A DNA stretch of 64,000 nt from positions 124,001-188,000 of the forward strand of contig NZ_WIBF01000007.1 of the NCBI RefSeq assembly GCF_009496005.1, given 5' to 3'. Below, piece by piece: positions 34,153-43,672 of this stretch (its first letter is position 1; every line of letters begins with the position of its first letter). The translations under genes and the position numbers were made by a program. The notes under the pieces were generated by a model that ran no database searches, had not been told where the DNA came from, and saw only the letters and a list, made by a program, of their open reading frames with translations. This DNA comes from Tritonibacter litoralis (GTDB taxonomy: Bacteria; Pseudomonadota; Alphaproteobacteria; Rhodobacterales; Rhodobacteraceae).

Positions 34153-35577
34153 TTGACCCAGGTAATTCCCGGTTCTTATATCCCAATGATCAGGGATGGG
34201 GCGGTGAACAAGGCAATGGTGTTTGACAGTAAAGCTACAAAGCATTCGCCTTTTGCAGGTTCGGATCAGCGTCGCCCTTTGCAGTCCGGTCTACAAGAAG
34301 CTGGGCAATACCATGAGCTGCAAACAGCTGGGCGGTTTTATCCGGTGGCCTGTGTAGCACTGGAAATCACGCAGCGCTGCAACCTCGATTGCACGCTATG
34401 CTATTTGTCGGAACATGCGGAGCAGGCAAAAGACGTGCCGCTTGAATTGCTGTTGCATCGCGTTGACGAAATCTGGGCCTGCTATGGTGCCGGAACCACA
34501 ATCCAGATCACCGGTGGCGATCCAACGCTGCGGCCCATTGCGGATATCGAAGTGCTTTGCCGACGGATCAAACAGCTTGGCCTTCGGTCCTGCCTGATGA
34601 CCAATGGGATCCGCGCAAGCCGTCTGTATCTTAAACGGTTGGCGGAGGCCGAGTTGGATGATGTGGCGTTTCATGTGGACATGACGCAAGAGCGCAACGG
34701 GTTCCACAGCGAATTGGACCTGAACGCGCTGCGTCACCAGTTGATCGAAGACGCGCGCGGCTTGGGCCTGCGCATCCTGTTCAACACAACTGTGTTCCAA
34801 GGCAATCTGGACGAGATCCCGATGCTCTGCCGGTTTTTTGCGGAACACGCAAAAGATCTGTCTTTGGTCTCGTTTCAGATGCAGGCTGAAACCGGACGCG
34901 GCCATGAGGCCCCCCGCGATGATGCGCTGACGCAGGCGCGGGTGGCCGAGCAAATCTCCAAAGGGTTTGGTGCCAGTTTCCCATCCGCGGTTGGCATCGG
35001 CCATTCTGACTGTGGTCAATATGATCACCTGCTTGTGGCAGGCGGCCAGGCTGTGTCCGTCCTGGAAAATACCACTTGGATCGCGCGTGTGGTGCGTGCC
35101 TTGGCAGCTGCTGACACCTCTGGCCATGCGGTCGCGGATATTCGGCAGATGGTTCTGTCCGCTGGTGTGCGCAATCCGGGCCTTGCTCTGCGCGGCCTTT
35201 TGGAAGGTATCCGGGCGCTTTGGCAGATCCGGCGCGGGATTTGGCAGGCCAAAGGGCAGGTGGCGCGGCTGAGCGTGATGATCCATTCCTTTATGGACGC
35301 ATCAGCATTGGACGCCGATCGCTGCGCCTCTTGTGTCTTTATGGTGATGACCCAAGACGGGCCTTTGTCCATGTGTGCTTATAACGCCGAGCGGGATCAT
35401 TACCTCTTTGCACCGCAAAGGATGGCGAGCACCCAAGGCCATTCCTGGTGGAACGCGGCAACGGGCGCCGTCACGCCCGAACCAACGCAGGCCGATCTTC
35501 AGCCGCCGGCATATAAACATATGAAAGGGCGGATGCGGGTGCAGGAAGCCAAACGGCGGAAGGAAAAAGCCCTATGA
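34153..35577 (+). CDS. Radical SAM protein with C-terminal cysteine region
   Basis: A 474-residue radical SAM enzyme. C76, C80 and C83 (CNLDCTLC, spacing CX3CX2C) bind the catalytic 4Fe-4S cluster, and ITGGDPTL supplies the SAM-binding GGDP motif. A C-terminal region around residues 388-415 has further cysteines (RCASC and SMCAYN) that could hold an auxiliary cluster, in an arrangement reminiscent of the MJ0619/Tes-like family. The substrate is unknown. Ending four bases inside a DUF547 gene (ATGA overlap) implies the two proteins act together. The start at 34153 is a TTG; ATGs at 34186 and 34216 are alternatives. Confidence 0.82.
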   Translation: MTQVIPGSYIPMIRDGAVNKAMVFDSKATKHSPFAGSDQRRPLQSGLQEAGQYHELQTAGRFYPVACVALEITQRCNLDCTLCYLSEHAEQAKDVPLELLLHRVDEIWACYGAGTTIQITGGDPTLRPIADIEVLCRRIKQLGLRSCLMTNGIRASRLYLKRLAEAELDDVAFHVDMTQERNGFHSELDLNALRHQLIEDARGLGLRILFNTTVFQGNLDEIPMLCRFFAEHAKDLSLVSFQMQAETGRGHEAPRDDALTQARVAEQISKGFGASFPSAVGIGHSDCGQYDHLLVAGGQAVSVLENTTWIARVVRALAAADTSGHAVADIRQMVLSAGVRNPGLALRGLLEGIRALWQIRRGIWQAKGQVARLSVMIHSFMDASALDADRCASCVFMVMTQDGPLSMCAYNAERDHYLFAPQRMASTQGHSWWNAATGAVTPEPTQADLQPPAYKHMKGRMRVQEAKRRKEKAL

Positions 35578-36410
35578 AACGGTTGCTTCTATGGTTCATC
35601 ATGATCGCGGTCTGTGCCTGCGCGCGGGTGGAACGGGCAGCGCTGCCTGCTCCCAGCCTGTTGTCGCCTGACGTCGCGCAAACGAATGTGCAGTCCAGCC
35701 GACGTGTGGATCATGCGGCCTGGGCCGGGTTCCTGAACCGATATGTTGCCCAAGACGCCAATGGGATCAACCGGGTGGACTACGGGGCTGTGTCGGACGC
35801 GGACCGCAATGAATTGCGCAGATATCTGAGTGACCTGCAGCGGGTCGAGGTCAGCAGTCTCAACCGGGACGAACAGCTGGCGTTTTGGATCAACCTATAC
35901 AATGCGGTGACTGTAAATGTGGTTCTGGAGCATTATCCCGTCGCCTCGATCCGCAAGATTAATGACGGGTTCTTGTCCTTTGGTCCCTGGGATCGCCCGC
36001 TGGTAACGGTTGAGGGGCGCAGCCTTTCGTTGAACGATATCGAGCACCGCATCATCCGCCCTGTTTTTGCCGAGCCAAGGATCCATTATGCCTTGAACTG
36101 CGCAGCTGCGGGATGTCCCAACCTCATGTCGCGGCCCTGGCGCGCCAATACGTTGGAGGCGGATCTCACCCAGGCTGAACGCGCCTATGTGAACGATCCG
36201 CGGGGCGTGTCCGTTGGTCCGCATGGGGTGATCTTGTCCAAAATCTACATCTGGTTCCAAGAGGATTTTGGCGCGGACGAGGCCGCAGTGCTGGACAGGT
36301 TGCGGTCGGTAGCAGGGCCTGAGCTGGCGACCGCCTTGCAGGGGAAAACACGCGTCGCGCGGTATATCTATGATTGGTCATTGAACGACACAGTCCCGGC
36401 ACGGCCTTGA
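35574..36410 (+). CDS. DUF547 lipoprotein-like secreted protein
   Basis: A 278-residue protein with a short signal sequence ending in a lipobox-like AVCAC, so it may be a lipoprotein. The DUF547 domain is clear: WAGFLNRYVAQDANGINRVDYGAV at its start, LAFWINLYNAVTV, and an HYALNCAAAGCPNL block with conserved H and cysteines that suggest a papain-like hydrolase or transferase fold. No reaction is established for the family. It overlaps the radical SAM gene by ATGA. DUF547 genes recur beside radical SAM genes in several contexts, including arsenosugar clusters, but no arsenic gene is present here. Confidence 0.85.
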   Translation: MKRLLLWFIMIAVCACARVERAALPAPSLLSPDVAQTNVQSSRRVDHAAWAGFLNRYVAQDANGINRVDYGAVSDADRNELRRYLSDLQRVEVSSLNRDEQLAFWINLYNAVTVNVVLEHYPVASIRKINDGFLSFGPWDRPLVTVEGRSLSLNDIEHRIIRPVFAEPRIHYALNCAAAGCPNLMSRPWRANTLEADLTQAERAYVNDPRGVSVGPHGVILSKIYIWFQEDFGADEAAVLDRLRSVAGPELATALQGKTRVARYIYDWSLNDTVPARP

Positions 36411-36528
36411 TCCTGTTCGTGTGATCAATGGACAAAAACGCGGGTCGTACTATGTCATGCAAAAACATGGGAATTGCTTAAACCCTTCGGTCAATTGACG
36501 AAAAAATAGCGTCAGGTGACACTAAGGC

Positions 36529-37026
36529 ATGTATGGGGAAATGTTGAAATGCGCGGTTGCTGCGGTCGTTTTGGCCCAGTCCGCGACCGCAGATGAAATT
36601 GCGTTTGGCATCGGATGGGATGATATGTTCGACGCAGGCGGCCGTGAAAGCCTGTCGTTCTTGTTTGAATATCACGCGGATCCATTTTTTGAGGGGCACG
36701 TTCTAAACCTTGCGCTGATGGCCGTTATTCAGGCTGATGATCGGGGGGACATCTTTGCAGGTGTTGGGGTCCATAACCGCACGGATATTGGCCGCGCGCG
36801 ACGGTTTTTTCTGGAAGCCAGCTTGGCTGTTGGTCACTTTGACGAAGGCGGCAACACCGGCACACGAGACAATGGCACCCGGTTTCGCACCTCGCTTGGG
36901 GCGGGGGTGCACCTGTCAGAGCGTGAACGTCTGTCGCTGACGCTGGATCATATCCTAGACATGGATTTCAAAAACGACCACCCGGGCAGCGAGACCCTGC
37001 ACCTGCGCTATAGCCGCGCGTTCTGA
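36529..37026 (+). CDS. PagL-like outer-membrane protein (lipid A deacylase family), catalytic serine missing
   Basis: A 165-residue secreted protein with a signal peptide (about residues 5-21) followed by amphipathic beta strands and a C-terminal aromatic residue (YSRAF), consistent with a small outer-membrane barrel. The C-terminal block DHILDMDFKNDHPGSET resembles the PagL active site. H141 and E155 are 14 residues apart, exactly as in the PagL His/Glu pair, but the residue two after the histidine is leucine instead of the catalytic serine. It may be an inactive or altered family member. An ATG at 36541 preceded by GGGGAA is an alternative start. The family call is moderate. Confidence 0.6.
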   Translation: MYGEMLKCAVAAVVLAQSATADEIAFGIGWDDMFDAGGRESLSFLFEYHADPFFEGHVLNLALMAVIQADDRGDIFAGVGVHNRTDIGRARRFFLEASLAVGHFDEGGNTGTRDNGTRFRTSLGAGVHLSERERLSLTLDHILDMDFKNDHPGSETLHLRYSRAF

Positions 37027-37033
37027 GCGCGCC

Positions 37034-37651
37034 TTACCGGTTGCGATAGGTCGCAGCCTTGGCTCGGTTGCCGCACAGATCCATCGAACACCAGCGCCGC
37101 TTGTGGCTTTTGCTGACGTCCAGAAAGTAAAGCGAGCAATCGGGGCCTTCGCAATTCTTGATGTATCGAAAATCGGCCTCACAGATGAGCTGCGCACATA
37201 CCGCAGCCACACGGGGCAATAGGTCTGTTGCATCTCTCAATTGCGGGCGATACCGCAGCTCATAGGGAACTTGGTTGGGTTTGGGCGCTTGCGCCATTTC
37301 CTCGACCTGCAGCACCTGTACCGTGTCTTTCAGAATCTGGTTGATCTCATCAACTATGGGGTGCCCCATGACTGCTTGAGGCTGACCGCCGACAGTGGTG
37401 ATAAAGTCGCGGAAACGCTCCCGAAATTCCGACACCTCGGCAATGGCCTGTTCAAGCCCTTTTGGGTTTTGGCGCAGCGGTGCCAATTCATCTGCAGTGG
37501 CCAGTCCTGATTGCTGAAACCAGTTGAGCATCGTGCTTTCAGACGTCAACCAATCCACCGTGCCGGATTTGGGGCGGATGATTGAGTTGAGGAAATCCAA
37601 CCCACGGTGTTCTCCGATGAACAAAGGGTCTGCTGTGTTGGCCTTGGACAA
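37034..37651 (-). CDS. CGNR zinc-finger (ABATE-domain) transcriptional regulator
   Basis: A 205-residue protein of the DUF1470/ABATE-CGNR family. The N-terminal helical domain (FIGEHRGLDFLNSII) is thought to bind a ligand. The C-terminal zinc finger has C..C in NCEGPDCSLYFLDVS followed by RRWCSMDLCGNRAKAATYRNR, with the CGNR signature. I chose the TTG at 37651 because AGGAG lies at 37659-37663, seven bases before it, and because family homology starts there. An ATG at 37738 would add about 29 residues of unlikely sequence. It is divergent from the secreted alpha/beta hydrolase, which is a natural candidate target. Confidence 0.82.
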   Translation of the reverse strand: MSKANTADPLFIGEHRGLDFLNSIIRPKSGTVDWLTSESTMLNWFQQSGLATADELAPLRQNPKGLEQAIAEVSEFRERFRDFITTVGGQPQAVMGHPIVDEINQILKDTVQVLQVEEMAQAPKPNQVPYELRYRPQLRDATDLLPRVAAVCAQLICEADFRYIKNCEGPDCSLYFLDVSKSHKRRWCSMDLCGNRAKAATYRNR

Positions 37652-37862
37652 GGTTTTGCTCCTGCATCCCAATAGGGACATCACGTGACAAGCCTTTATC
37701 GATAGGCGCAGGAGCGCGCTTTGAACAGGGTTCGACAACCCAAAGCCGGTCGCAATGGATCACAATCTTGTAACTTGCTTGGTGGAGGTTCAGTGGTTAG
37801 CAATTGAATAACCGGTAAAAAGTATTTTTAGCGGTTATTTTTGATCCTGAGGGAGATGAGAC

Positions 37863-38801
37863 ATGACACATCGCACCACCGCTGCCACCGCTTTGGTCGC
37901 ATCGATGACGATCGCTGCGCCGCTTTTTGCTGGCACGGCTCACGTAACCGAAACCACCTACAACACCACCGATGTGGATGGTGTTTCGATCTTTTACCGC
38001 GAAGCAGGTCCCAAGGACGCGCCGACGGTTCTGCTGCTGCACGGCTTTCCGTCGTCCTCGCATATGTTTCGGGATCTGATCCCTGAGCTTGCGAAATCCT
38101 ACCATGTGGTTGCGCCGGATTATCCTGGATATGGCCAATCGGCGGCACCGGCTGCGGATGCGTATGACTATGACTTTGCGACGCTTGCCACCACGATGGA
38201 GCATTTTACGGAACAGCTCGGTCTGGACGAATATACCCTTTATATGCAGGACTTTGGCGGGCCCGTGGGTCTGCGGATGATCCAGAACCATCCCGAGCGT
38301 CTGGAAGGGTTGATCATTCAGAATGCCACCTTCCATGTGGAAGGGTGGAACCCTGATGTTGTGAAACAATTCGCGCCGTTTTGGGGCGATCGCAACGCAG
38401 AGACCGAGGCACCGCTGCGCCAGTTTCTGGCCCCGCAAACAACCGAATGGCAGTATCGTCAGGGCAGTACACTGGCGGATCGTCTGAGCCCGGATGCATG
38501 GATCCATGATCAGGCTGGGTTGGATCGTCCGGGCAATACCGAGGTGCAGCTGGAATATCTGTGGAACTATCAGGACAATGTTGCAAACTATGAGTCCTGG
38601 CAGAACAAACTGGGTGAGCTGCAGCCGGATACGTTGATTGTCTGGGGTGAAAATGATCCGTTCTTCACGATCCAAGGTGTCGAAGCAGTTCAGAAGCTGC
38701 TGCCAAATGCCGAGACACATCTGTACGATGCGGGCCATTTTGCATTGGAAACTCATGCGGATGAAATCTCGACCGAGATTCTGGAATTCCTAGCCCGCTA
38801 A
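37863..38801 (+). CDS. Secreted alpha/beta hydrolase, epoxide hydrolase/haloalkane dehalogenase type
   Basis: A 312-residue protein with a signal peptide (about 1-24, cleavage near LFAGTA). It has the alpha/beta hydrolase fold: LLLHGFPSSSHMFRDL (oxyanion-hole HGFP), DYPGYGQSAAP, and the nucleophile elbow YMQDFGGPVG. The nucleophile is aspartate, as in epoxide hydrolases and dehalogenases. The second acid lies near WGENDPFF and the base histidine in YDAGHFALE. The physiological substrate is unknown. Export to the periplasm is unusual for this subgroup, most members of which are cytoplasmic. It is followed by a strong terminator. Confidence 0.87.
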   Translation: MTHRTTAATALVASMTIAAPLFAGTAHVTETTYNTTDVDGVSIFYREAGPKDAPTVLLLHGFPSSSHMFRDLIPELAKSYHVVAPDYPGYGQSAAPAADAYDYDFATLATTMEHFTEQLGLDEYTLYMQDFGGPVGLRMIQNHPERLEGLIIQNATFHVEGWNPDVVKQFAPFWGDRNAETEAPLRQFLAPQTTEWQYRQGSTLADRLSPDAWIHDQAGLDRPGNTEVQLEYLWNYQDNVANYESWQNKLGELQPDTLIVWGENDPFFTIQGVEAVQKLLPNAETHLYDAGHFALETHADEISTEILEFLAR

Positions 38802-38823
38802 TTGGCGCATTGCGAGCAAACAA

Positions 38824-38871
38824 AAAGGCCAAGCGTGCAAAAGAAGCGCGCTTGGCCTTGTTTTGTTTTAT
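38824..38871 (+). terminator. Rho-independent terminator after the alpha/beta hydrolase
   Basis: An 11-bp stem AAGGCCAAGCG (38825-38835) pairs with CGCTTGGCCTT (38849-38859) around a 13-base loop, followed by a T-rich run (TTGTTTTGTTTTA). The preceding A-run makes it usable from the opposite strand too, by the convergent helicase gene. Confidence 0.85.
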
Positions 38872-38898
38872 CGAGACATCACGCGTCAGCGCGCGCCC

Positions 38899-40872
38899 TT
38901 AGTATTTGGGCTTGCCGCCCGCAGCTGGACGTTTGCCTTTTGTGCCAGGTTTGCCGACCGTCAGCGCACGCGCTTTGTTCTTTTTGCTGTTGGGCTTTCC
39001 GGCTGGGGGCGTTGGGCCTTTGCGCTTGGGCTTGTGCGCATCACGGCCCCCGGCGTCGGCCGTCCGTGGGCTGCGGCGCTCGGTAGGTTTGGCCGGTTTT
39101 GGTTTGGCCGCGCGCGGCTTTTCATCCGCATCAGACCATGTGCGTTCCCGGCGTGGTCCTCGTTTGAACTCACCATCCCCGTCAGTGCGCCGTGGGCGGT
39201 CTGTACGCTCTTTGCGTTCTGGGCGATCCGGACGATCCGGGCGGCTGAACTTGCCGGGACGTTCTGGGCGACGAGCGCGATCGGGGCGCGGTCCGCCAAG
39301 GTTTGGCGGCGTATCCAGCTGTTTGATCGCCGCGCCATCCTCAACCGTCATATCGGGGCCGATGGCCTCCAGGAATTTGGCGACACTTGCATCCAAAACC
39401 TGTACAAAGCTTTCTTCATCCCGCACGCGAATGGCGCCGATGTCGTCTTTGTTCAACCCACCCAATTTACACAGCATCGGCAACAGGCGACGCGGTTCTG
39501 CACCCGTGGCGCGGCCACCGGCGATGGAGAACCATTGCGACGGACCAAACTCTTCTTTTGCACGGGGTTTGCGCTCTTCGACTTCCGAGAGCTCTTCGGG
39601 CGCGGAGCGGACAGAGCGATACAGACGCAAATAGGCGGCGGCCAATTGCTGCAGGTCAAAGGATGCGGTCAGGGTTGCTACGGTTGCAGCCTCGGACCCA
39701 TCAATTTCGGTGGTCCAGATCTCATCACCCAGCATTCGCTCTTCGTCACGGGCGCGGACTTCCTCTGCCGAAGGTGCATTGCCCCATTCCGGAGTGATCT
39801 TGGCGAATTTCAGGATCCGCTCTGCTTTCTTGCGGTTGCGCTTGGTCACAATCAGGGCGCTGACGCCATGGCGACCAGCGCGACCGGTCCGGCCTGAGCG
39901 GTGCAGCAGGGTTTCATGGCTTGATGGCAATTCTGCGTGCACGACCAGATCCAGGCCCGGCAGGTCGATCCCGCGCGCCGCCACGTCGGTGGCAACACAG
40001 ACCTGTGCCCGCCCATCCCGCAGCGCTTGCAGCGCGTGGGAGCGTTCAGCTTGGGACAGCTCGCCAGACAGGGCCACAACTTTGAACCCGCGGTTTGACA
40101 GACGTGTGGTCAATCGGTTCACCATGGCGCGCGTGTTGGCGAAAACAATGGCGTTGGGGGCCTGATGGAACAGCAGCGTGTTGATGACCGCGTTCTCTGT
40201 GTCGCGCTCGTTGACCTGCATCGCCTTATAGTCGATGTCTGCGTGCTGATCGCTCTCAGATTTTGTGACAATACGCTGCGCGTCTTTTTGATAGCTCTTG
40301 GCCAATTCGGCAATCGAACGGGGTACTGTTGCGGAGAACAGGAGGGTTTGGCGATCCTCGGGCGTTTCTCCCAGGATGAACTCCAGATCTTCGCGGAAGC
40401 CCAGATCCAGCATCTCATCGGCTTCGTCCAAAACAACCGAACGCACGGCGCTCAGATCAATTGAGCCGCGCATGATGTGATCGCGCAGACGGCCCGGGGT
40501 CGCCACAACGATATGGGCGCCACGTGCCAAGGCACGACGTTCATCGCGCATATCCATACCGCCCACACAGGAGGCCATCACGGCGCCTGCTTTGGCATAG
40601 AGCCAGGCCAGTTCGCGTTTGACCTGCAGCGCCAATTCACGTGTTGGGGCAATGACTAGGGCAAGCGGCGCATCGGCGGCGTCAAATTCTTCCACATCCT
40701 TTAACAGGGTGGGGGCAATGGCGAGACCAAAGCCAAGGGTCTTGCCGGAACCGGTCTGGGCTGAGACCAAGAGGTCTTGGCCTGCAAGATCCGGATCCAT
40801 AACGGCGGTTTGGACGGGGGTTAGCGTGGCATAGCCACGGTCATCAAGGGCGTCTCGAAGAGCTTTTTTCAC
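38899..40872 (-). CDS. DEAD-box RNA helicase with DbpA-like RNA-binding domain and basic tail
   Basis: A 657-residue ATP-dependent RNA helicase. The core (1-370) has the Q motif region, AQTGSGKT (38-45), PTRELA, DEADEML, SAT, and the second-lobe RGIDLPG and HRSGRTGRAG motifs. Residues about 450-535 resemble the DbpA/CsdA C-terminal RNA-binding fold (WFSIAGGRATGAEPRRLLPMLCKLGGL). The tail (540-657) is very rich in arginine, lysine and proline and probably disordered. The combination fits a DeaD/CsdA-type helicase acting in ribosome assembly or RNA decay, especially in the cold. The upstream region has a small inverted repeat (TTGGG/CCCAA), but no cold-shock box was identified. Confidence 0.9.
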   Translation of the reverse strand: MKKALRDALDDRGYATLTPVQTAVMDPDLAGQDLLVSAQTGSGKTLGFGLAIAPTLLKDVEEFDAADAPLALVIAPTRELALQVKRELAWLYAKAGAVMASCVGGMDMRDERRALARGAHIVVATPGRLRDHIMRGSIDLSAVRSVVLDEADEMLDLGFREDLEFILGETPEDRQTLLFSATVPRSIAELAKSYQKDAQRIVTKSESDQHADIDYKAMQVNERDTENAVINTLLFHQAPNAIVFANTRAMVNRLTTRLSNRGFKVVALSGELSQAERSHALQALRDGRAQVCVATDVAARGIDLPGLDLVVHAELPSSHETLLHRSGRTGRAGRHGVSALIVTKRNRKKAERILKFAKITPEWGNAPSAEEVRARDEERMLGDEIWTTEIDGSEAATVATLTASFDLQQLAAAYLRLYRSVRSAPEELSEVEERKPRAKEEFGPSQWFSIAGGRATGAEPRRLLPMLCKLGGLNKDDIGAIRVRDEESFVQVLDASVAKFLEAIGPDMTVEDGAAIKQLDTPPNLGGPRPDRARRPERPGKFSRPDRPDRPERKERTDRPRRTDGDGEFKRGPRRERTWSDADEKPRAAKPKPAKPTERRSPRTADAGGRDAHKPKRKGPTPPAGKPNSKKNKARALTVGKPGTKGKRPAAGGKPKY

Positions 40873-41379
40873 GGGATGTTCTTTTCACTTGGGTTACGCT
40901 TCCCAAATGAAGAGCAGGCCCCCACTCACATAAATGGGCCGCACCGTGTTTTGGACTAAGCGATGGAAGGCCGCAGCGATATGGCATTGCGCAGGCTTTG
41001 TACAGGTCTTTCTGAGGGTCTTCACAGGTTTTTAAAATGGCTCTTGAATCAAAGCGGCTCTGTGCAGCCAATGAGTGGCCCCGCAGCGCAGCTGAGACGA
41101 TCCATCATAAACCGTTCGCAAAACATGCGCGCAGAACACCTGTTTAATTGTGTATTTTTACGTCTTTCCAGCGGTTTGACTGGAAAGCCTTTGATAACTT
41201 TCAACCGTTACCCCGATGGAGAAAGTGTTCTCTGTTACGGGGGCAAATCGGCGGCTTCCTAAGCGCGAACGGGAAGCGTTCCATTTGCACCCCGCACCTT
41301 TGGTGCAGCCGTTGCGGCGGGCACAATCAGATCTTTTACGGGTTCGAACCACTCCGAACCAAGACCAAAAGGGTTACCT
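40873..41379. other. 507-base divergent intergenic region (helicase / chemoreceptor)
   Basis: The region must hold the promoters for the minus-strand helicase and the plus-strand chemoreceptor. It contains a TTGGG...CCCAA inverted repeat close to the helicase start, and a GGTTCGAACC palindrome inside ACGGGTTCGAACCACT near 41338-41353. The latter looks like a tRNA T-loop but lacks pairing arms. No open frame with homology was recognised. Confidence 0.4.
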
Positions 41380-43638
41380 ATGTTGTCGCGCAAGCTCTCT
41401 GTCCGCAATCTGTCCCGCCTGATGGTGGGTTTGGTGATCGGCTATGGCATTTTTCTGTCCGCTGCATGTTTTTACATGTTCAATATGATCCAAGGTTCCC
41501 AAAACGCATGGGACGCTTATCAAAAGGCGAACGCTCCGCGGGTCCAGCTTGTAAATTCAGTGGCTTCGTCCATGGGTTACAATGGCATGATCCATCACTT
41601 TAAGAACTACGTGTTGCGTCAGGACGATCCGCGCATCCAAAAGGTTCAATCCGCCGCAGGTGCCAGCCTGCAAGCGCTGAATGCGCTGGAGGTTTTGATC
41701 CATGACACAGAAGAGCTGGAGGCCATTTCGGCCGTGCGGCAGGTGATTTCGGAATATCTGGCAGCCTTGGAGACCGCGCGTCTTATGGCAAGCGAGGGGC
41801 AGTCCGCACAGGCCATTGATGCGGCGGTCAAGATCAGCGACGCGGCGGCTTTGGCTGGGATCGCGAATCTGACTCAACATATCCAGAAGATGGAACTGGC
41901 AGGGGAGCCAACCAAAGCGGTCTATATGGGCGATCTTGCCCATGCCCTCGGCTATGGGGGAATGATCCATCAGTTCAAGAATTATGTGCTGCGCCAGGAT
42001 GCGGCACGTGTCGCCAAGGTGCAAGCAGGCATCGATACTGCCCGCGCAGCAATTGCCGGATACCGTAGCTTCCCGCTCAGTGCGGTTGAGGTGAGCGCGC
42101 TGGCTGATATCGAAACTGTCATCGCAAGCTATGAGTCGGGGCTTGCACAAGCCACGCAACTGGCGCGCCAGGGGGCGACCGCGCAAGAGATTGACCGGTC
42201 CGTAAAAGTCTCTGACAAACCGGCGGTGGCCGGGGTGAAGACCTTGTTGCGGGCAACCGCACAAGAGGTGTCGACTGCAAAACAAGGGCTGACGGACAAT
42301 TTTGAACTACTTGCAAAAATCACGTTCACGGGCAGCATTGCATTGATGGTGGCGGCCATTTTTGCGGCATTTTTTGCGATGGGCATCATGATCTTTCTGA
42401 TCGCGCGCCCCGCACAGGACGTGGCGCAGCGGTTGTTGATGCTGGCGGAAGGAAAAACAGAAGTTCAGTTTGACCACCTGCAGGGGCGTACTGAGATCGG
42501 AGCGATTGCCCAAGCTGCAGCCGTGTTCCGTCAAAACATGGTCGACAGCCAAAACATCCAGCGTGAGATTTCTGCGGTTGTTGCGGCCTGTGCGGAAGGC
42601 AATTTTGCCCGAACCATTACGGTCGGCGCACGCACCGGACCCTTGGCTGAAATATGCGAAGGCGTGAACAGGATTGGAGCGCTGACCAATGCGGGTGTCA
42701 GCCAGACCCAGGCCGCGTTACGCGCGATGTCCTGTGGTGACCTGACCTTCAAGATGGAAGGCGAGTTCAAAGGAGCATTTGCTGAGATCCAGACGGCAGT
42801 GAACCAGACCTTCCAAAGCCTGTCTGGAAACATCTTGCAAATTGAGAACAGCGCCACCCGCATTGGCGAGTCCACAGGCGAGATTTCTCAGGCTTCGTCA
42901 GATTTGGCCAAACGGACCGAGGCGTCTTCTGCCACGCTGAGCGAGATCTCGGGTTCGATTAACTCGCTGTCCGATGCGGTCAACCACTCGGCGGAATTGG
43001 CCAATCAAACCCGCGAAGAGATCGCGGGCATCCAGGCCGATGCGGGTACAAGCGCTGATACCGTCGACAGTACAATTGCCGCGATGCATAGCATCCGAGA
43101 AAGTTCGGCCACCATTTCCAAGACGATCTCGGTTATTGATGACATCGCCTTTCAGACCAACCTTCTGGCGTTGAACGCAGGGGTCGAGGCAGCGCGCGCC
43201 GGCGAAGCTGGGCAGGGGTTCGCGGTGGTGGCCGCCGAAGTGCGGGTGCTGGCACAGCGATCTGCGAATGCAGCCAAAGAGATCAAAGAACTGATCGCCG
43301 ACAGTGAACAGCGGGTCAAACACGGGGTCACTTTGGTGGATCAAACCGGCAAGGCGCTGAAGGACATCGCTGAAAGCGTCGGAACCATCACCGCACACAT
43401 TCGCGAAATTGCCGCCTCAGCCTCGGAACAGTCTCATTCAATCCTCTCGATCAATGAGGCCACCAGCGAGCTGGATCAGGTCACCCAAAAGAACGCCGCC
43501 ATGTTTGAGCAGACAACGGCAGCTGGAATGGCACTGAACACAGAAACCGAAAACCTGTCCGAAGTCATTTCAACCTTCCAGATTGATCGAGCAGGCTCCA
43601 GTTCTGACTTTGCGGTGCTCAACCGGGCGGTTGCCTGA
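41380..43638 (+). CDS. Methyl-accepting chemotaxis protein with tandemly duplicated periplasmic sensor
   Basis: A 752-residue chemoreceptor: TM1 (about 13-35), a periplasmic domain (36-313), TM2 (about 314-340), a HAMP region, and a cytoplasmic signalling domain. The hairpin motif [20 protein letters not shown] and the [15 protein letters not shown] block are typical of receptors coupling to CheA/CheW. The periplasmic part is two copies of one unit of about 120 residues. [18 protein letters not shown] (65-82) is repeated as [18 protein letters not shown] (190-207), and the rest of the units also align ([18 protein letters not shown] against [18 protein letters not shown]). The ligand is unknown. 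No other chemotaxis gene is adjacent. Confidence 0.92.
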   Translation: MLSRKLSVRNLSRLMVGLVIGYGIFLSAACFYMFNMIQGSQNAWDAYQKANAPRVQLVNSVASSMGYNGMIHHFKNYVLRQDDPRIQKVQSAAGASLQALNALEVLIHDTEELEAISAVRQVISEYLAALETARLMASEGQSAQAIDAAVKISDAAALAGIANLTQHIQKMELAGEPTKAVYMGDLAHALGYGGMIHQFKNYVLRQDAARVAKVQAGIDTARAAIAGYRSFPLSAVEVSALADIETVIASYESGLAQATQLARQGATAQEIDRSVKVSDKPAVAGVKTLLRATAQEVSTAKQGLTDNFELLAKITFTGSIALMVAAIFAAFFAMGIMIFLIARPAQDVAQRLLMLAEGKTEVQFDHLQGRTEIGAIAQAAAVFRQNMVDSQNIQREISAVVAACAEGNFARTITVGARTGPLAEICEGVNRIGALTNAGVSQTQAALRAMSCGDLTFKMEGEFKGAFAEIQTAVNQTFQSLSGNILQIENSATRIGESTGEISQASSDLAKRTEASSATLSEISGSINSLSDAVNHSAELANQTREEIAGIQADAGTSADTVDSTIAAMHSIRESSATISKTISVIDDIAFQTNLLALNAGVEAARAGEAGQGFAVVAAEVRVLAQRSANAAKEIKELIADSEQRVKHGVTLVDQTGKALKDIAESVGTITAHIREIAASASEQSHSILSINEATSELDQVTQKNAAMFEQTTAAGMALNTETENLSEVISTFQIDRAGSSSDFAVLNRAVA

Positions 43639-43653
43639 TTCCGCGTTCGGGGT

Positions 43654-43672
43654 GGGGGATCAGAAATCCCCC
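43654..43672. terminator. Hairpin between convergent chemoreceptor and HAD genes
   Basis: GGGGGA (43654-43659) pairs with TCCCCC (43667-43672) around a seven-base loop. It overlaps the 3' end of the HAD gene and lies 16 bases past the chemoreceptor stop. No T-run follows, so termination strength is uncertain. Confidence 0.45.

Noticed and set aside
34153-36410. Arsenosugar biosynthesis pair (ArsS with DUF547)
   Set aside because: DUF547 genes occur in such clusters, but the radical SAM sequence does not look like ArsS and no arsenic methyltransferase or resistance gene is near.
41330-41365. Possible tRNA T-arm (GGGTTCGAACC followed later by CCA)
   Set aside because: The bases flanking the TTCGAAC do not pair, and no acceptor, D or anticodon arm can be built around it.
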